From an uncultured Desulfobacter sp. (GTDB lineage: Bacteria; Desulfobacterota; Desulfobacteria; Desulfobacterales; Desulfobacteraceae), in contig NZ_OY762614.1 in assembly GCF_963666145.1 (NCBI RefSeq), forward strand, positions 558,001-622,000: 64,000 nucleotides of DNA, written 5' to 3'. The position numbers and the translations under genes are program-made. The first letter of the stretch is position 1, and the number at the start of each line of letters is the position of its first letter. Below are positions 42,618 through 51,630 of the stretch, piece after piece. A model generated the notes under the pieces. The model was given only the letters and a program-made list of their open reading frames with translations. It did no database searches and was not told the DNA's origin.

Positions 42618-44443
42618 TGACGGTTTTAGTGTCCGTAAAAGAACTTTGCAAAGCATATGGTGATGATACCCTGTTCACCGGGTTAACTGTGGATGTAAAA
42701 CCAGGGGAGAAACTGGGCCTGATCGGGATGAACGGTTCCGGCAAATCCACCCTGCTAAAAATCATCTGCGGAGAGAGCGCCCCGGACGAAGGAGAAGTGG
42801 GTGTCCAGCCAGGCCTTGCCCTGGTCTATCTTGCCCAGGAAGATACGTTCGACACAGACCTTACCATTGAGCAGGTCCTGTTTAACAGTCTTTCATCCCT
42901 GGATATGCAGGAAAAAGAACGCCACCGCAGGGTGAACCGGGCCCTGGGGTTAGGCGGTTTTGCCGATGCTGCCCAAAAGACAAAAGGGCTGTCAGGCGGC
43001 TGGCGCAAACGACTGGCCATCACCCGGGCCTTTTGCCAGGAACCGGATCTGCTTTTGCTGGATGAACCCACAAACCATCTGGATATTGCCGGCATTTTAT
43101 GGCTGGAACAGATGCTTTCAACCGCCAGGTTTTCTTTTGTGGCGGTCTCCCATGACAGGGCCTTTCTTGAAAATGTTTGTTCCCACACCATGGAAATTGC
43201 CCGGTACTACCAGGGCGGGGTGTTTAAAATCCAGGGCAATTATCGAAAATTTGAGCAGGAGCGGGACAAATACCTGGAGGCCCAGGAAAAAAAGCAGTCT
43301 TCTTTGGCGTCAAAGATGCGCCGGGAAGACCAATGGCTGCGCCAGGGGGCCAAGGCCAGAACCACCAAGGCCAAATACAGGATTGACCAGGCAGAAGAGC
43401 TGCGCAAAGAACTGTCCGAAATCAAGGCCCGGAACCGGCAGACCGCCCGGATGGACATTGATTTTTCCGGTACAGGACGCCAGACCAGAAAACTGCTCAG
43501 GGTGCATAACCTCACCAAAGGATTTCAAGGCAAAACACTGTTTTCCAACATTACCTTTGAACTGGGACCGGGCTTTTGCCTGGGCATTGTCGGGGACAAC
43601 GGGTCAGGCAAATCCACCTTTTTGTCTCTGATCGAACAAAGTACGACACCGGACCAGGGAACCGTAAAATGGGCGGAAAACCTTAAAACCGCCATCTACC
43701 ACCAGGAACGGACCCACCTGGACCCGGAAATGACCCTGCGGGATGCGTTAAATCCGGCCGGCGGAGATTCTGTTAATTACAAGGGACGGCCCATCCATGT
43801 GGTCTCCTGGGCCAAACGGTTTCTTTTCATGCCGGATCAGCTGGACATGCCGGTGGGCAGGCTTTCCGGTGGGGAAAAAGCGAGGATCGTTCTGGCTGAG
43901 ATTATGCGCCAGCCCTGTGACCTGCTGCTTTTGGACGAACCCACCAATGACCTTGACATTCTCTCCCTGGAAGTATTGGAAACCTCCATCAAGGAATTTG
44001 AAGGGGCCGTAATCATTGTCTCCCATGACCGGTATCTCATGGACCGGGTATGCCATCGCATGCTCTACCTGAATAACACGGAAACACCTCAATTTTACAA
44101 AGATTTTGCCCAGATTTTAAAGGCCCGGACCGCCCGGGATAAAGCGGATCAGCCTGTGGCCGAAAAAAGTAAAAAACAGACCACCCAACCAGCCCCGGTA
44201 AAAAAGAAGGTATTTTCCTTTAAAGACAAATATGAACTGGAAAATATTGAAGGAAAGATTCTGGATGCCGAACAACAGGTTGAAGACTTTTCCGAACAGG
44301 TCCAGCACCCGGACGTTATCCAGGCCCCTGCCCTGATGGCTGAGACCTGCAAAAAGCTTGAGCAGGCTCAAGTTTTGGTCCAGGAGCTTTATGCACGCTG
44401 GGAAGAGCTGGAAGAGAAAAAAGCTGAAGCCGATGGAAACTAA
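42617..44443 (+). CDS. uup: ABC-F family ATPase, Uup-type
   Basis: Two ABC ATPase domains are joined by a basic linker, with Walker A GMNGSGKST near residue 37 and GDNGSGKST near 330, ABC signatures LSGGWRKR and LSGGEKAR, and Walker B LLLLDEPTNHLD and LLLLDEPTNDLD. There are no membrane helices. A C-terminal charged coiled coil of about 80 residues (from about 525) resembles the DNA- or ribosome-binding tail of Uup. ABC-F proteins act on ribosomes, and Uup also affects transposon excision. The symbol is inferred from architecture. It ends in a stop-codon overlap with the convergent AbrB-type gene. Confidence 0.9.
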   Translation: MTVLVSVKELCKAYGDDTLFTGLTVDVKPGEKLGLIGMNGSGKSTLLKIICGESAPDEGEVGVQPGLALVYLAQEDTFDTDLTIEQVLFNSLSSLDMQEKERHRRVNRALGLGGFADAAQKTKGLSGGWRKRLAITRAFCQEPDLLLLDEPTNHLDIAGILWLEQMLSTARFSFVAVSHDRAFLENVCSHTMEIARYYQGGVFKIQGNYRKFEQERDKYLEAQEKKQSSLASKMRREDQWLRQGAKARTTKAKYRIDQAEELRKELSEIKARNRQTARMDIDFSGTGRQTRKLLRVHNLTKGFQGKTLFSNITFELGPGFCLGIVGDNGSGKSTFLSLIEQSTTPDQGTVKWAENLKTAIYHQERTHLDPEMTLRDALNPAGGDSVNYKGRPIHVVSWAKRFLFMPDQLDMPVGRLSGGEKARIVLAEIMRQPCDLLLLDEPTNDLDILSLEVLETSIKEFEGAVIIVSHDRYLMDRVCHRMLYLNNTETPQFYKDFAQILKARTARDKADQPVAEKSKKQTTQPAPVKKKVFSFKDKYELENIEGKILDAEQQVEDFSEQVQHPDVIQAPALMAETCKKLEQAQVLVQELYARWEELEEKKAEADGN

Positions 44444-44949
44444 AGAATTCCCTTATTTTGCAGATAAATGACCACCTTTACAAGCAGCGGAATGACAAGA
44501 AAAAGCGTGAAGATTCTCACCAGATGAAAAAATGCCACAAACGACCCGTTATGGTTTTCCGACTGGGCTAAAATGGCCATGCCCGTCATGCCCCCTGGGG
44601 AAAACCCGAACAGGGCCGTGCCAAAATCCACCAGCCCAAGCTTGTTGGCCAGGAAGGCCATGCACACGGCCACCGTCAACAAAATAATGGTGCTTAAAAT
44701 TGCCATGGGCATTATTTTGAGCCCCAACGTCAACAGGGAGCGGTCCATGGTAACCCCAAGGGTGATGCCCAGCATAATTTGAATACCTGTGCTCACCGAC
44801 GACGGCAGCACAATCCCCTTGGGTAAAAACAGAACCGTCATCCCGGAGAACAGCATGGAGCCGACAACGGCACCCCCTGGTACATTAAAGCGTTGTGCCA
44901 AAAGGCCTCCAATCGTTCCCACCACAATCACCAGCAAGTATCTTTCCAT
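44440..44949 (-). CDS. AbrB-family (ammonia monooxygenase-like) membrane protein, single unit
   Basis: The 169 residues form about five membrane helices. The sequence corresponds to one AbrB-duplication unit: GGAVVGSMLFSGM, GIQIMLGITLGVTMDR and FGFSPGGMTGMAIL. Typical AbrB transporter-like proteins have two units and about 350 residues, so this is a half-size member that would need to dimerise. The function is unknown. Its stop codon overlaps that of the ABC-F gene. Confidence 0.82.
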   Translation of the reverse strand: MERYLLVIVVGTIGGLLAQRFNVPGGAVVGSMLFSGMTVLFLPKGIVLPSSVSTGIQIMLGITLGVTMDRSLLTLGLKIMPMAILSTIILLTVAVCMAFLANKLGLVDFGTALFGFSPGGMTGMAILAQSENHNGSFVAFFHLVRIFTLFLVIPLLVKVVIYLQNKGIL

Positions 44950-45056
44950 AACCTGTTATCCCGCTCAAATCATATTTGATAATTTTCCATACCTATCCCA
45001 TGCGCGACGCTAAATCAAGTAAGGGATTATAACTGAAAAAGAATCTGATTGGGGCC

Positions 45057-46466
45057 TTATATTTGAACCCCGTACTTTTTAACCAGGGAGTAAAAATGGG
45101 ATTTGGACAGGCCGGAGAGACTTAAGATACGCTTAACATCTCCGTTGGTGGCGGCAATGATCTGTTCCAGATAGAGCTGCTCCATCTGCTGTTTCCAGTC
45201 CTTGAACCCGGGGATATTGTCCTTAAAAAAGAGGCCAGACTCGGTGCGGCCGTCTTCTTCGGGCACCTGGGACAACTGCCCCTTTTCTATGGATGCCCGG
45301 GCCACCTGGATTCTGACGTCACCGGGCAGATGCATGGCGTACAGAGTGGCTTCGGCCCCGGAGGCCACAAATGCGGTTTCAAGCACATTAAACAGCTCTC
45401 TCACGTTTCCGGGCCAGGGGTAGGCGTTCAGGGTATCAAAAAAGCCCTGCTCTATTTTTTTGGCATTCAGGTTATTATCTTTGCAAAGCTGGCTGATTTT
45501 GAACCGGGTCAACGCCTCAATATCGGAACCGCGGCGGCGCAAAGGCGGCAGGGGCAGATGGATGGTGCGCAGTCGGTAAAGCAGATCCCGGCGAAAAGTG
45601 CCGTTTTCCACCATGGCGTCCAGATCCCGGTTGGTGGCGGCCATGAGGCGGAAATCGCTGGTGATCTCCTTGGCATCGCCCAGGGGGCGAAACCGTTTTT
45701 CCTGGAGGATGCGCAGAAAGGATTTCTGGGCAGATAAAGGCATCTCCCCCACCTCATCTAAAAACAAAGTACCCTGGTCCGCCAGTTTCACAAGCCCGTC
45801 CCGGCGCTCCACAGCGCCTGTGAACGCACCCTTGCGGTGTCCGAACAAGGTGCTCTCCATGAGAGTCTCGGTTAAAAACGCACAGTCCACCACAATAAAG
45901 CCCTTGTCTTTGCGAAGGCTGTTGGCGTGGATGGTCTGGGCAAACAGCTCCTTGCCCGTGCCGGTTTCCCCTGTGATCAGTACGGGCGCACTGGACGCCG
46001 CCCCCTGGGCCATAATCTCAAAACATTTGCGCATGGGGACAGACCTGCCTAGGATCCGGTCCAGGTTGAGAGTCACGGCCTGCTGTCTACTCAGTCTTTC
46101 CTGCCGGTATTTCAATGCCCGGGTGAGACTTGCCCGGGTCTCTTTTATGGAGGTGGGTTTCACAATATAATCCCAGACCCCTTCGGTGATGGCGGCCTCG
46201 GCCCCGGCCGGATCACCCAGGCCTGTGATGATAAATATTTCAGGGTTGGATGTGGATGCCTCCTTGATCCGGGATAATGCTTCAAGCCCGTTGCCGTCGG
46301 GAAGCCCCACATCCAGCAACAGGATATCCACGGGGTGTTCGCCAAGCATGTGTATGCCCTGCGCCAGCGTGCCTGCGGCCAGAAAATCATGTTCCATGCG
46401 CATCACCAGACTTTTCATGGTGTCGCAAAAATTATCGTCGTCATCTATGATTAAAATCAATGCCAT
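45057..46466 (-). CDS. NtrC-family sigma-54-dependent response regulator
   Basis: A receiver at residues 1-115 (IDDDDNF, phospho-Asp in ILLLDVGLPDGNG, Lys in YIVKPTS) is followed by a sigma-54 AAA+ domain with Walker A GETGTGKE, the sigma-54 contact loop GAFTGA, and Walker B-type TLFLDEVGEM. A Fis-type helix-turn-helix ends the protein (GDVKRILSLSGLSKSHFYSL). It activates sigma-54 promoters when phosphorylated. The sensor kinase gene precedes it by seven bases on the same strand, so they form a pair. Target genes cannot be identified; no clear -24/-12 promoter was found in the window. Confidence 0.95.
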   Translation of the reverse strand: MALILIIDDDDNFCDTMKSLVMRMEHDFLAAGTLAQGIHMLGEHPVDILLLDVGLPDGNGLEALSRIKEASTSNPEIFIITGLGDPAGAEAAITEGVWDYIVKPTSIKETRASLTRALKYRQERLSRQQAVTLNLDRILGRSVPMRKCFEIMAQGAASSAPVLITGETGTGKELFAQTIHANSLRKDKGFIVVDCAFLTETLMESTLFGHRKGAFTGAVERRDGLVKLADQGTLFLDEVGEMPLSAQKSFLRILQEKRFRPLGDAKEITSDFRLMAATNRDLDAMVENGTFRRDLLYRLRTIHLPLPPLRRRGSDIEALTRFKISQLCKDNNLNAKKIEQGFFDTLNAYPWPGNVRELFNVLETAFVASGAEATLYAMHLPGDVRIQVARASIEKGQLSQVPEEDGRTESGLFFKDNIPGFKDWKQQMEQLYLEQIIAATNGDVKRILSLSGLSKSHFYSLVKKYGVQI

Positions 46467-46473
46467 GGTTGCC

Positions 46474-49236
46474 TCAATGGGATCTTGCCGGGGGGCAGAG
46501 CACTTCGTTGATGCCCCGGGATAAAATGCCCTTGTCGTAGGGTTTTACAATGAACTGCTTGATATTGGACGATTCCTGGCGACTGAACTCCACATTTCGG
46601 CCGGACACCATAATCACGGGCAGTCCCGGCAGAATCCGGGCCAACTGCCGGGCCAGTTCCAGTCCGGAAATTTTGGGCATGTCATAGTCGGTGATGACCA
46701 GGTCAAAGCCCGACGGATTTTGCCGGATCAGCGCCAGGGCCTGGCTTGCACTGTCTGCGACAGTGACCAGATATCCCAGCTTTTCAATGATCCGGGGCAC
46801 GCTCTGCCGCTGTTCCGGGTCATCCTCCACAAACAAAATGGTGCCCTGCCCCAGGCAGACATTGTTTTCTGCCGGCCGCTCCTCGTCATCCACCTGGTCC
46901 ATGCGGGGTAAAAGCACCGTAAAGCGCGTCAGGTCATAGGCTTTGCTGGTCAGGGAAATGGCACCGTTATGACCCTGGACAATACCGTGGACCATGGAAA
47001 GCCCCAGCCCGGTTCCGATATTTTTACCCTTGGTGGAAAAAAATGGATCAAACACCTTATCCAAAATTTCAGAATCAATGCCGGGACCGTTGTCCGAGAT
47101 GGTCAGTTCAACATAATGGCCCGGGGGCAGATTAAACGTGTCCTCGCTGTCCGGGTCAGGATTGGTTAACAAGCGTTCATCCAGTTTCACTTCAATGCGG
47201 CCGCTTTTCCCGCCCAAAGCCTGGAACGCATTGGTACACAGGTTCATCACCACCTGGTGAATCTGGATGGCATCCCCCCGGCACATGAACTTGCCCTGGG
47301 CCATGTGTTTGACCACCTCGATGTTGCCGGGCAGCGATGTCTCCACCAGTGCCATGGCGTCTTTGACCACCCGGGCCAGATCCAGTTTCCTGAACCGGAC
47401 ATGGCCGGGCCGGCTGAAGGTGAGAATCTGTTTGACCAGCTCCGCCCCCCGTTTGCCGGCCGAAAGCACCCGGGCAAGATCATTGTGGGTCAAGGAGTCT
47501 TCGGGTACATCGTCCATGGCAAGCTCGGTGGAATTGATGATAGAGGTCAATATATTGTTGAAATCATGGGCAATGCCCCCGGACAGGATACCCAAGGCCT
47601 CCATCTTCTGGGCCTGGGCCAGCTGTTTTTCCAAATTGATTTTTTTGGTGATATCCTCGGCCGTGCTCAATACGCCTGCCACCCGGTTTTTTTTATCCAG
47701 CAAAGGAACTTTATTGATCTCCAGCCACACCTGTTCCTGGTCGCTGCGCTGGATTTTCAGCAGCCGGGCATGGAAGGGAGCGGCGGTCTCAAGCACTTCG
47801 CGCCCCAGTTGCCGGGACTCTTCGGCGGTGTGGGCCAGGTCCGGCACCGATGAAATATCCCGGTTGATAATCTCGGCTTTGTCCTGGATTTTAAAAAATT
47901 TAAGAAATGAAAGATTCACGTCCACAAGGTTCAGATTCATATCCTGCCAGAAGACCAGGTGGGGGATATTATCCAGGATCAACTGCAACTGCATTTTGGA
48001 TTTTTCCATGGCCAGGTTGGCCTTTTTTTTCTGGACCATGCTGACGGCCAAAAGCACCACCATGCTGGTCAGAACAAAAAGCCCTGAGATAATCAGCCAG
48101 AAAATCCCTCGGTTGAGCCGGTAAAAATCGTAGGGTTCATTTATGATTTGGCTACCCTCGGGCAGCAACGACATATCCGCCCCAAGTCGTTTGAGGACGT
48201 TATGGTCAAAAATATAGGCATGGCCTTCGGCTGTTTTCACAGGGATGTGAGCCGGATCTTCCCCGTCCAGAATGCGCAGGGCCAGCCGGGCAGCCGCCTT
48301 TCCCTGGGCCTGGCCCGAGGCCAACTTACCCCCTACAATACCGGTCCCCATGAGGAACTCCCAGGACGAGTACACGGGCCGGTCTGTGGCCCGGCAGATC
48401 ATGGCGGCAATCTCTTGAATACTGTACAGGTTAGCGCCCGCCCCTTCAGATCCCCCGGGCACAATGTATAGCAGGGTATCCGGGGAGAGATTTTTCAGGT
48501 AATCGGGCGTACCGTTTTTTAGCGCCTGGAGTTGAAATCCGGTCTTAAAGGTAAAGGAAAAGTCAATTTTTTCCTGTTCAATGGTCTGGCGGATTTCACG
48601 AATAATGGCCCGGGAGGTGACGCTGTTACTTCCGATGATCACCATTTTCCGGGCGTTGGGATGCAGACGCCGGATGATATCCATATTTTCCTTGAACGCC
48701 ACTGTCTCTGCGATCCCGGTAATGGCCGGCTGTCCCGCAATCATGGTAGGATGATAATCGTTAATGCCGCAAAACACAATGGGTACCCCGGCAAACAAGC
48801 CGGCCCGGTACTTCAGAGCAAAGTCCAGGGCATTGTTGTCCGACGTGATAATCACATCAAACCGGTCCCGGGCAAATTTGGCCTTAATATAGTTGAACAA
48901 TATGGTCTGCATTTGTTCGTTTTCGTACCGCTTGGCATCCAGATACTCCATTTGAAAATTCAGACTCTGACTCTCCTTGGGAAGAACCTGGCGAATGCCC
49001 TCAAGGATGTTGTCGGACCATGCATATCCGTTGTTGTAGGAGTTCAGGTAAAGAATCCGCTGGTTTCTGCGGCCGGCGGTTTCCTGGGCTGCCGCACAGC
49101 AGACAATGGTTCCCGCAAGCAGGTACATGGCGACACTATATATGTAGTATTTAATCAAAAGTCTGAAAATTTTCGCCCGCCTTATCCTCGACGAAATTTG
49201 CTGTTTGCGGTCGGACCCTATGTAACGTATGGGCAT
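46474..49236 (-). CDS. Hybrid sensor kinase with periplasmic ABC-substrate-binding-like domain
   Basis: A short N-terminal tail and a membrane helix near residues 33-50 precede a periplasmic domain of the ABC_sub_bind type (ILYLNSYNNGYAWSDNI, VIITSDNNALDFAL, VPIVFCGINDY). A second helix lies near 378-400. A PAS domain, a HisKA domain with GGIAHDFNNILT, a HATPase domain with DNGPGID and GTGLGLS, and a C-terminal receiver with LVITDYDMPKISG and KPYD follow. The order is that of sensors that bind a small ligand directly. The start at 49236 has no strong ribosome site. It should phosphorylate the NtrC-type regulator encoded next. The ligand is unknown. Confidence 0.92.
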   Translation of the reverse strand: MPIRYIGSDRKQQISSRIRRAKIFRLLIKYYIYSVAMYLLAGTIVCCAAAQETAGRRNQRILYLNSYNNGYAWSDNILEGIRQVLPKESQSLNFQMEYLDAKRYENEQMQTILFNYIKAKFARDRFDVIITSDNNALDFALKYRAGLFAGVPIVFCGINDYHPTMIAGQPAITGIAETVAFKENMDIIRRLHPNARKMVIIGSNSVTSRAIIREIRQTIEQEKIDFSFTFKTGFQLQALKNGTPDYLKNLSPDTLLYIVPGGSEGAGANLYSIQEIAAMICRATDRPVYSSWEFLMGTGIVGGKLASGQAQGKAAARLALRILDGEDPAHIPVKTAEGHAYIFDHNVLKRLGADMSLLPEGSQIINEPYDFYRLNRGIFWLIISGLFVLTSMVVLLAVSMVQKKKANLAMEKSKMQLQLILDNIPHLVFWQDMNLNLVDVNLSFLKFFKIQDKAEIINRDISSVPDLAHTAEESRQLGREVLETAAPFHARLLKIQRSDQEQVWLEINKVPLLDKKNRVAGVLSTAEDITKKINLEKQLAQAQKMEALGILSGGIAHDFNNILTSIINSTELAMDDVPEDSLTHNDLARVLSAGKRGAELVKQILTFSRPGHVRFRKLDLARVVKDAMALVETSLPGNIEVVKHMAQGKFMCRGDAIQIHQVVMNLCTNAFQALGGKSGRIEVKLDERLLTNPDPDSEDTFNLPPGHYVELTISDNGPGIDSEILDKVFDPFFSTKGKNIGTGLGLSMVHGIVQGHNGAISLTSKAYDLTRFTVLLPRMDQVDDEERPAENNVCLGQGTILFVEDDPEQRQSVPRIIEKLGYLVTVADSASQALALIRQNPSGFDLVITDYDMPKISGLELARQLARILPGLPVIMVSGRNVEFSRQESSNIKQFIVKPYDKGILSRGINEVLCPPARSH

Positions 49237-49336
49237 AAAGGAATCATCCCGATTTAAAACTTAGGTTAATGCAGACGTTCATGATACCTGAAAACCTAAG
49301 CCTTTGGCAATGGTCGGTTCTTGCGGACAGCTGGGA

Positions 49337-50128
49337 TCAGTGGATCAATTTTGTTATAAACAGATCAGCCACCTCTATGAGGATCAGAATGATGATTATC
49401 CACTCCAGCTGAGAACTGTGGCTGTGCTGTGAAAGGTCTTTAAACAGCTCCAAATTCTCCTGGACAATGCTTAGATTCTCCTGAATGTAACGGTAACGCA
49501 GTGTGATATCAAGTTCACGGGTCAGAGCGGTATTCAGCTCGTCAAGGCTTTGCTCCTCCCACATGAGCTGAGGGGTGTCAAAAATATAGAGGTTGCGGGC
49601 AATTTGATTTTTTAAATTCAGCGCTTTTCCTATAAACTGGATCAGTTGCCGCCCTTTCAGATCAACGCTTCCTTTTGTCTCCAGCTGGGTAGTGTAAACC
49701 CTGGTCTCCTCTAAAAGGTCTTCAGACTGTGAACTGTAATAGCCGATGGCAATGGACTGGGCGATGGAGAACATGATCGTGTAGACCTTATCCACCTCGT
49801 ATGAAGTTAAAACAACTTTATTGAAAAGGACTTTGCGCTGTTTCTTGCTGTCGATTTCAATGGTATATTTTTCACTCTCAAAGTCCGATGTGGATTCAAG
49901 CTCTAAAATATCGCGGATGGATTTCAGGATAAGGGTTTGTTCACCCTGGTCAACATCGACAAAAACCACACTGCCGTAATTGGCAATAAAGATATAACCG
50001 CCGTCCTCGGTCACATAAAAAAGTTCGGTCGGCTCTTCCCTGACCAATTTAAAAAGCAGAGATTTTTTTATAACGTCTATATTGATATTGCTATTGACAT
50101 GCAGCCCATAAACTAATTTTTCCACCAT
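49337..50128 (-). CDS. DUF155/RMND1-family protein with C-terminal membrane anchor
   Basis: The ATG at 50128 lies close behind GGAGGGC; a TTG at 50137 and a GTG at 50125 are alternatives. The sequence has the DUF155 (RMD1/YagE) pattern: ELFYVTEDGGYIFIANYGSVVFVD, then a helical region with VYTIMFSIAQSIAIGYY and DTPQLMWEE, and a hydrophobic tail helix (SSQLEWIIIILILIEVADLF). Mitochondrial relatives support translation at the inner membrane. The bacterial role is unknown. It is divergent from the truncated transglutaminase. Confidence 0.85.
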   Translation of the reverse strand: MVEKLVYGLHVNSNINIDVIKKSLLFKLVREEPTELFYVTEDGGYIFIANYGSVVFVDVDQGEQTLILKSIRDILELESTSDFESEKYTIEIDSKKQRKVLFNKVVLTSYEVDKVYTIMFSIAQSIAIGYYSSQSEDLLEETRVYTTQLETKGSVDLKGRQLIQFIGKALNLKNQIARNLYIFDTPQLMWEEQSLDELNTALTRELDITLRYRYIQENLSIVQENLELFKDLSQHSHSSQLEWIIIILILIEVADLFITKLIH

Positions 50129-50199
50129 GCCCTCCAATTAAAGAAGATCATAACATACTGAAACAGAATTAAAAAAGAAACTGATATTTCCATGATTTT

Positions 50200-50883
50200 T
50201 TGCCCATTGCCGGTTCATGGGGGTTTATCGTATCCAAGTACCTTGGCGAATCCCTCTTTATCCCGGCAATGGATCCTGAGCTGCAAAAAATTGCCGCCGC
50301 CGCCACCAAGGGAAAAGAGACCACCCTGGATAAGGCCCAAGCCCTCTATGACTGGGTGGTTGAAAATACATTCCGTGATCCTGCCGTCAAAGGCTGCGGC
50401 TTAGGAAGCCCCACCAGAACACTGCAGCAGTGCAAGGGCGGCGGCAAATGCGCGGATCTGTCCGCCGTATTTGTCACCTTGCTGCGCGCCGCCAATATCC
50501 CTGCCCGGGACGTGTACGGCCTGCGCCTGGGATCTCCCCAAGACGGCGATGTCACTTCAGGATTCCACTGCTGGGCTGAATTTTACCTGCCCGGTACCGG
50601 ATGGGTCATGGCTGATCCGGCGGATGTCAGAAAAATGATGCTGGTGCACAAGCTTGAGCTCAAAGACGCGGCCACCGATGACTGGCGCAAATTTTTCTGG
50701 GGTGGAGATGACCTGTTCCGCCTGGTATTGGAGAAAAACTCCAGGGGCGTTAATCTGAACGGTGCAGACGGCCCCATTCCCTATTTCATGTATCCGGCGG
50801 CCCTGGTGGACGGCAAAATGCTCGACTACTTTGACGCCAAAACCTTCAGCTACAACGTAAACTTTAAAGCAGACCAGATGTAA
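50200..50883 (+). pseudogene. Transglutaminase-like cysteine protease domain, N-terminally truncated
   Basis: The catalytic triad of the transglutaminase-like fold is intact: Cys in GGKCADLSAVF, His in SGFHCWAEFY and Asp in MADPADVRK. The frame is only open from 50185, the best available start (TTG at 50200) has no ribosome site, and the signal peptide and N-terminal domain of about 100-120 residues normally present are missing. The remaining protein starts mid-domain (PIAGSWGFIV). It is probably a remnant left by deletion next to the divergent DUF155 gene. The TtrB/TtrA-like genes follow in the same direction, so the lost promoter may once have served them. Confidence 0.65.
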
Positions 50884-50973
50884 AACCCGTTACACGTTCA
50901 AGGCCGGTGGGGAGACATACCCCACCGGCCTTTTTATTACCTGATGTATTGATAGGGATATAAGAAATTTACC

Positions 50974-51630
50974 ATGGAAAACAGACGACAATTTATTAAA
51001 AACGGGCTGATATTCTGCCTGGGGACCGGCGCAGCTGTGGTGGCCACAGACCGGGCTCACGCCTTCTCCTCCCGTGACACCGGAAAATGGGGCATGATCA
51101 TTGACACGGCCCGCTGTTCGGGCTGCCAATCCTGTATGGTGGCCTGCAAACTGCAGAACCATACCGTCGAAGGCCGTTTCAACACCCGGATTACGGACCG
51201 GGAAACCGGAACCTTTCCCAATACCGCCCTGCATTTTCAAGCAGATATCTGCCGGCACTGCAATCCTGCGCCCTGTGTTGATGCCTGCCCCACAGGAGCG
51301 GCCTTTATCCACCCCTCAGGCATTGTGCTCACGGACTGGCAAAAATGCGACGGCAACGGTGCCTGTATAGATGCCTGCCCCTATGATGCCCGGTTTCATG
51401 ACCCACGATTCAACAATAAAACCGACAAGTGCGATCTGTGCCTGGACCGCATTAACCAGGGCCTTGTGCCCGCCTGCGTGGAAAACTGCCCGTCCAACGC
51501 CCGGATTTTCGGACGTCTGGACAAGCCCGAAGGCGAATTTGCCGACTACCTTTCCGCACTGTCCGAATCAGAGTGTACCCAAAGCGCCGTCCATGTGATC
51601 AAGTCCGGCAAAGGAGGTTTAAATGACTAA
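50974..51630 (+). CDS. Ferredoxin-type subunit of molybdoenzyme (TtrB/PhsB/NrfC-like), Tat-exported
   Basis: The N terminus NRRQFIKNG plus a hydrophobic stretch is a twin-arginine signal, so the protein is exported folded. Cysteine motifs for four 4Fe-4S clusters are seen: CSGCQSCMVAC, CRHCNPAPCVDAC, CDGNGACIDAC and CDLCLDRINQ...C...C. This matches the electron-transfer subunit of tetrathionate, thiosulfate or nitrite reductases. It overlaps the catalytic-subunit gene by eight bases. No NrfD-like membrane anchor is present in the neighbourhood, so the electron donor is unknown. A hairpin (CACCGG-type) lies just upstream near 50905. Confidence 0.9.
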   Translation: MENRRQFIKNGLIFCLGTGAAVVATDRAHAFSSRDTGKWGMIIDTARCSGCQSCMVACKLQNHTVEGRFNTRITDRETGTFPNTALHFQADICRHCNPAPCVDACPTGAAFIHPSGIVLTDWQKCDGNGACIDACPYDARFHDPRFNNKTDKCDLCLDRINQGLVPACVENCPSNARIFGRLDKPEGEFADYLSALSESECTQSAVHVIKSGKGGLND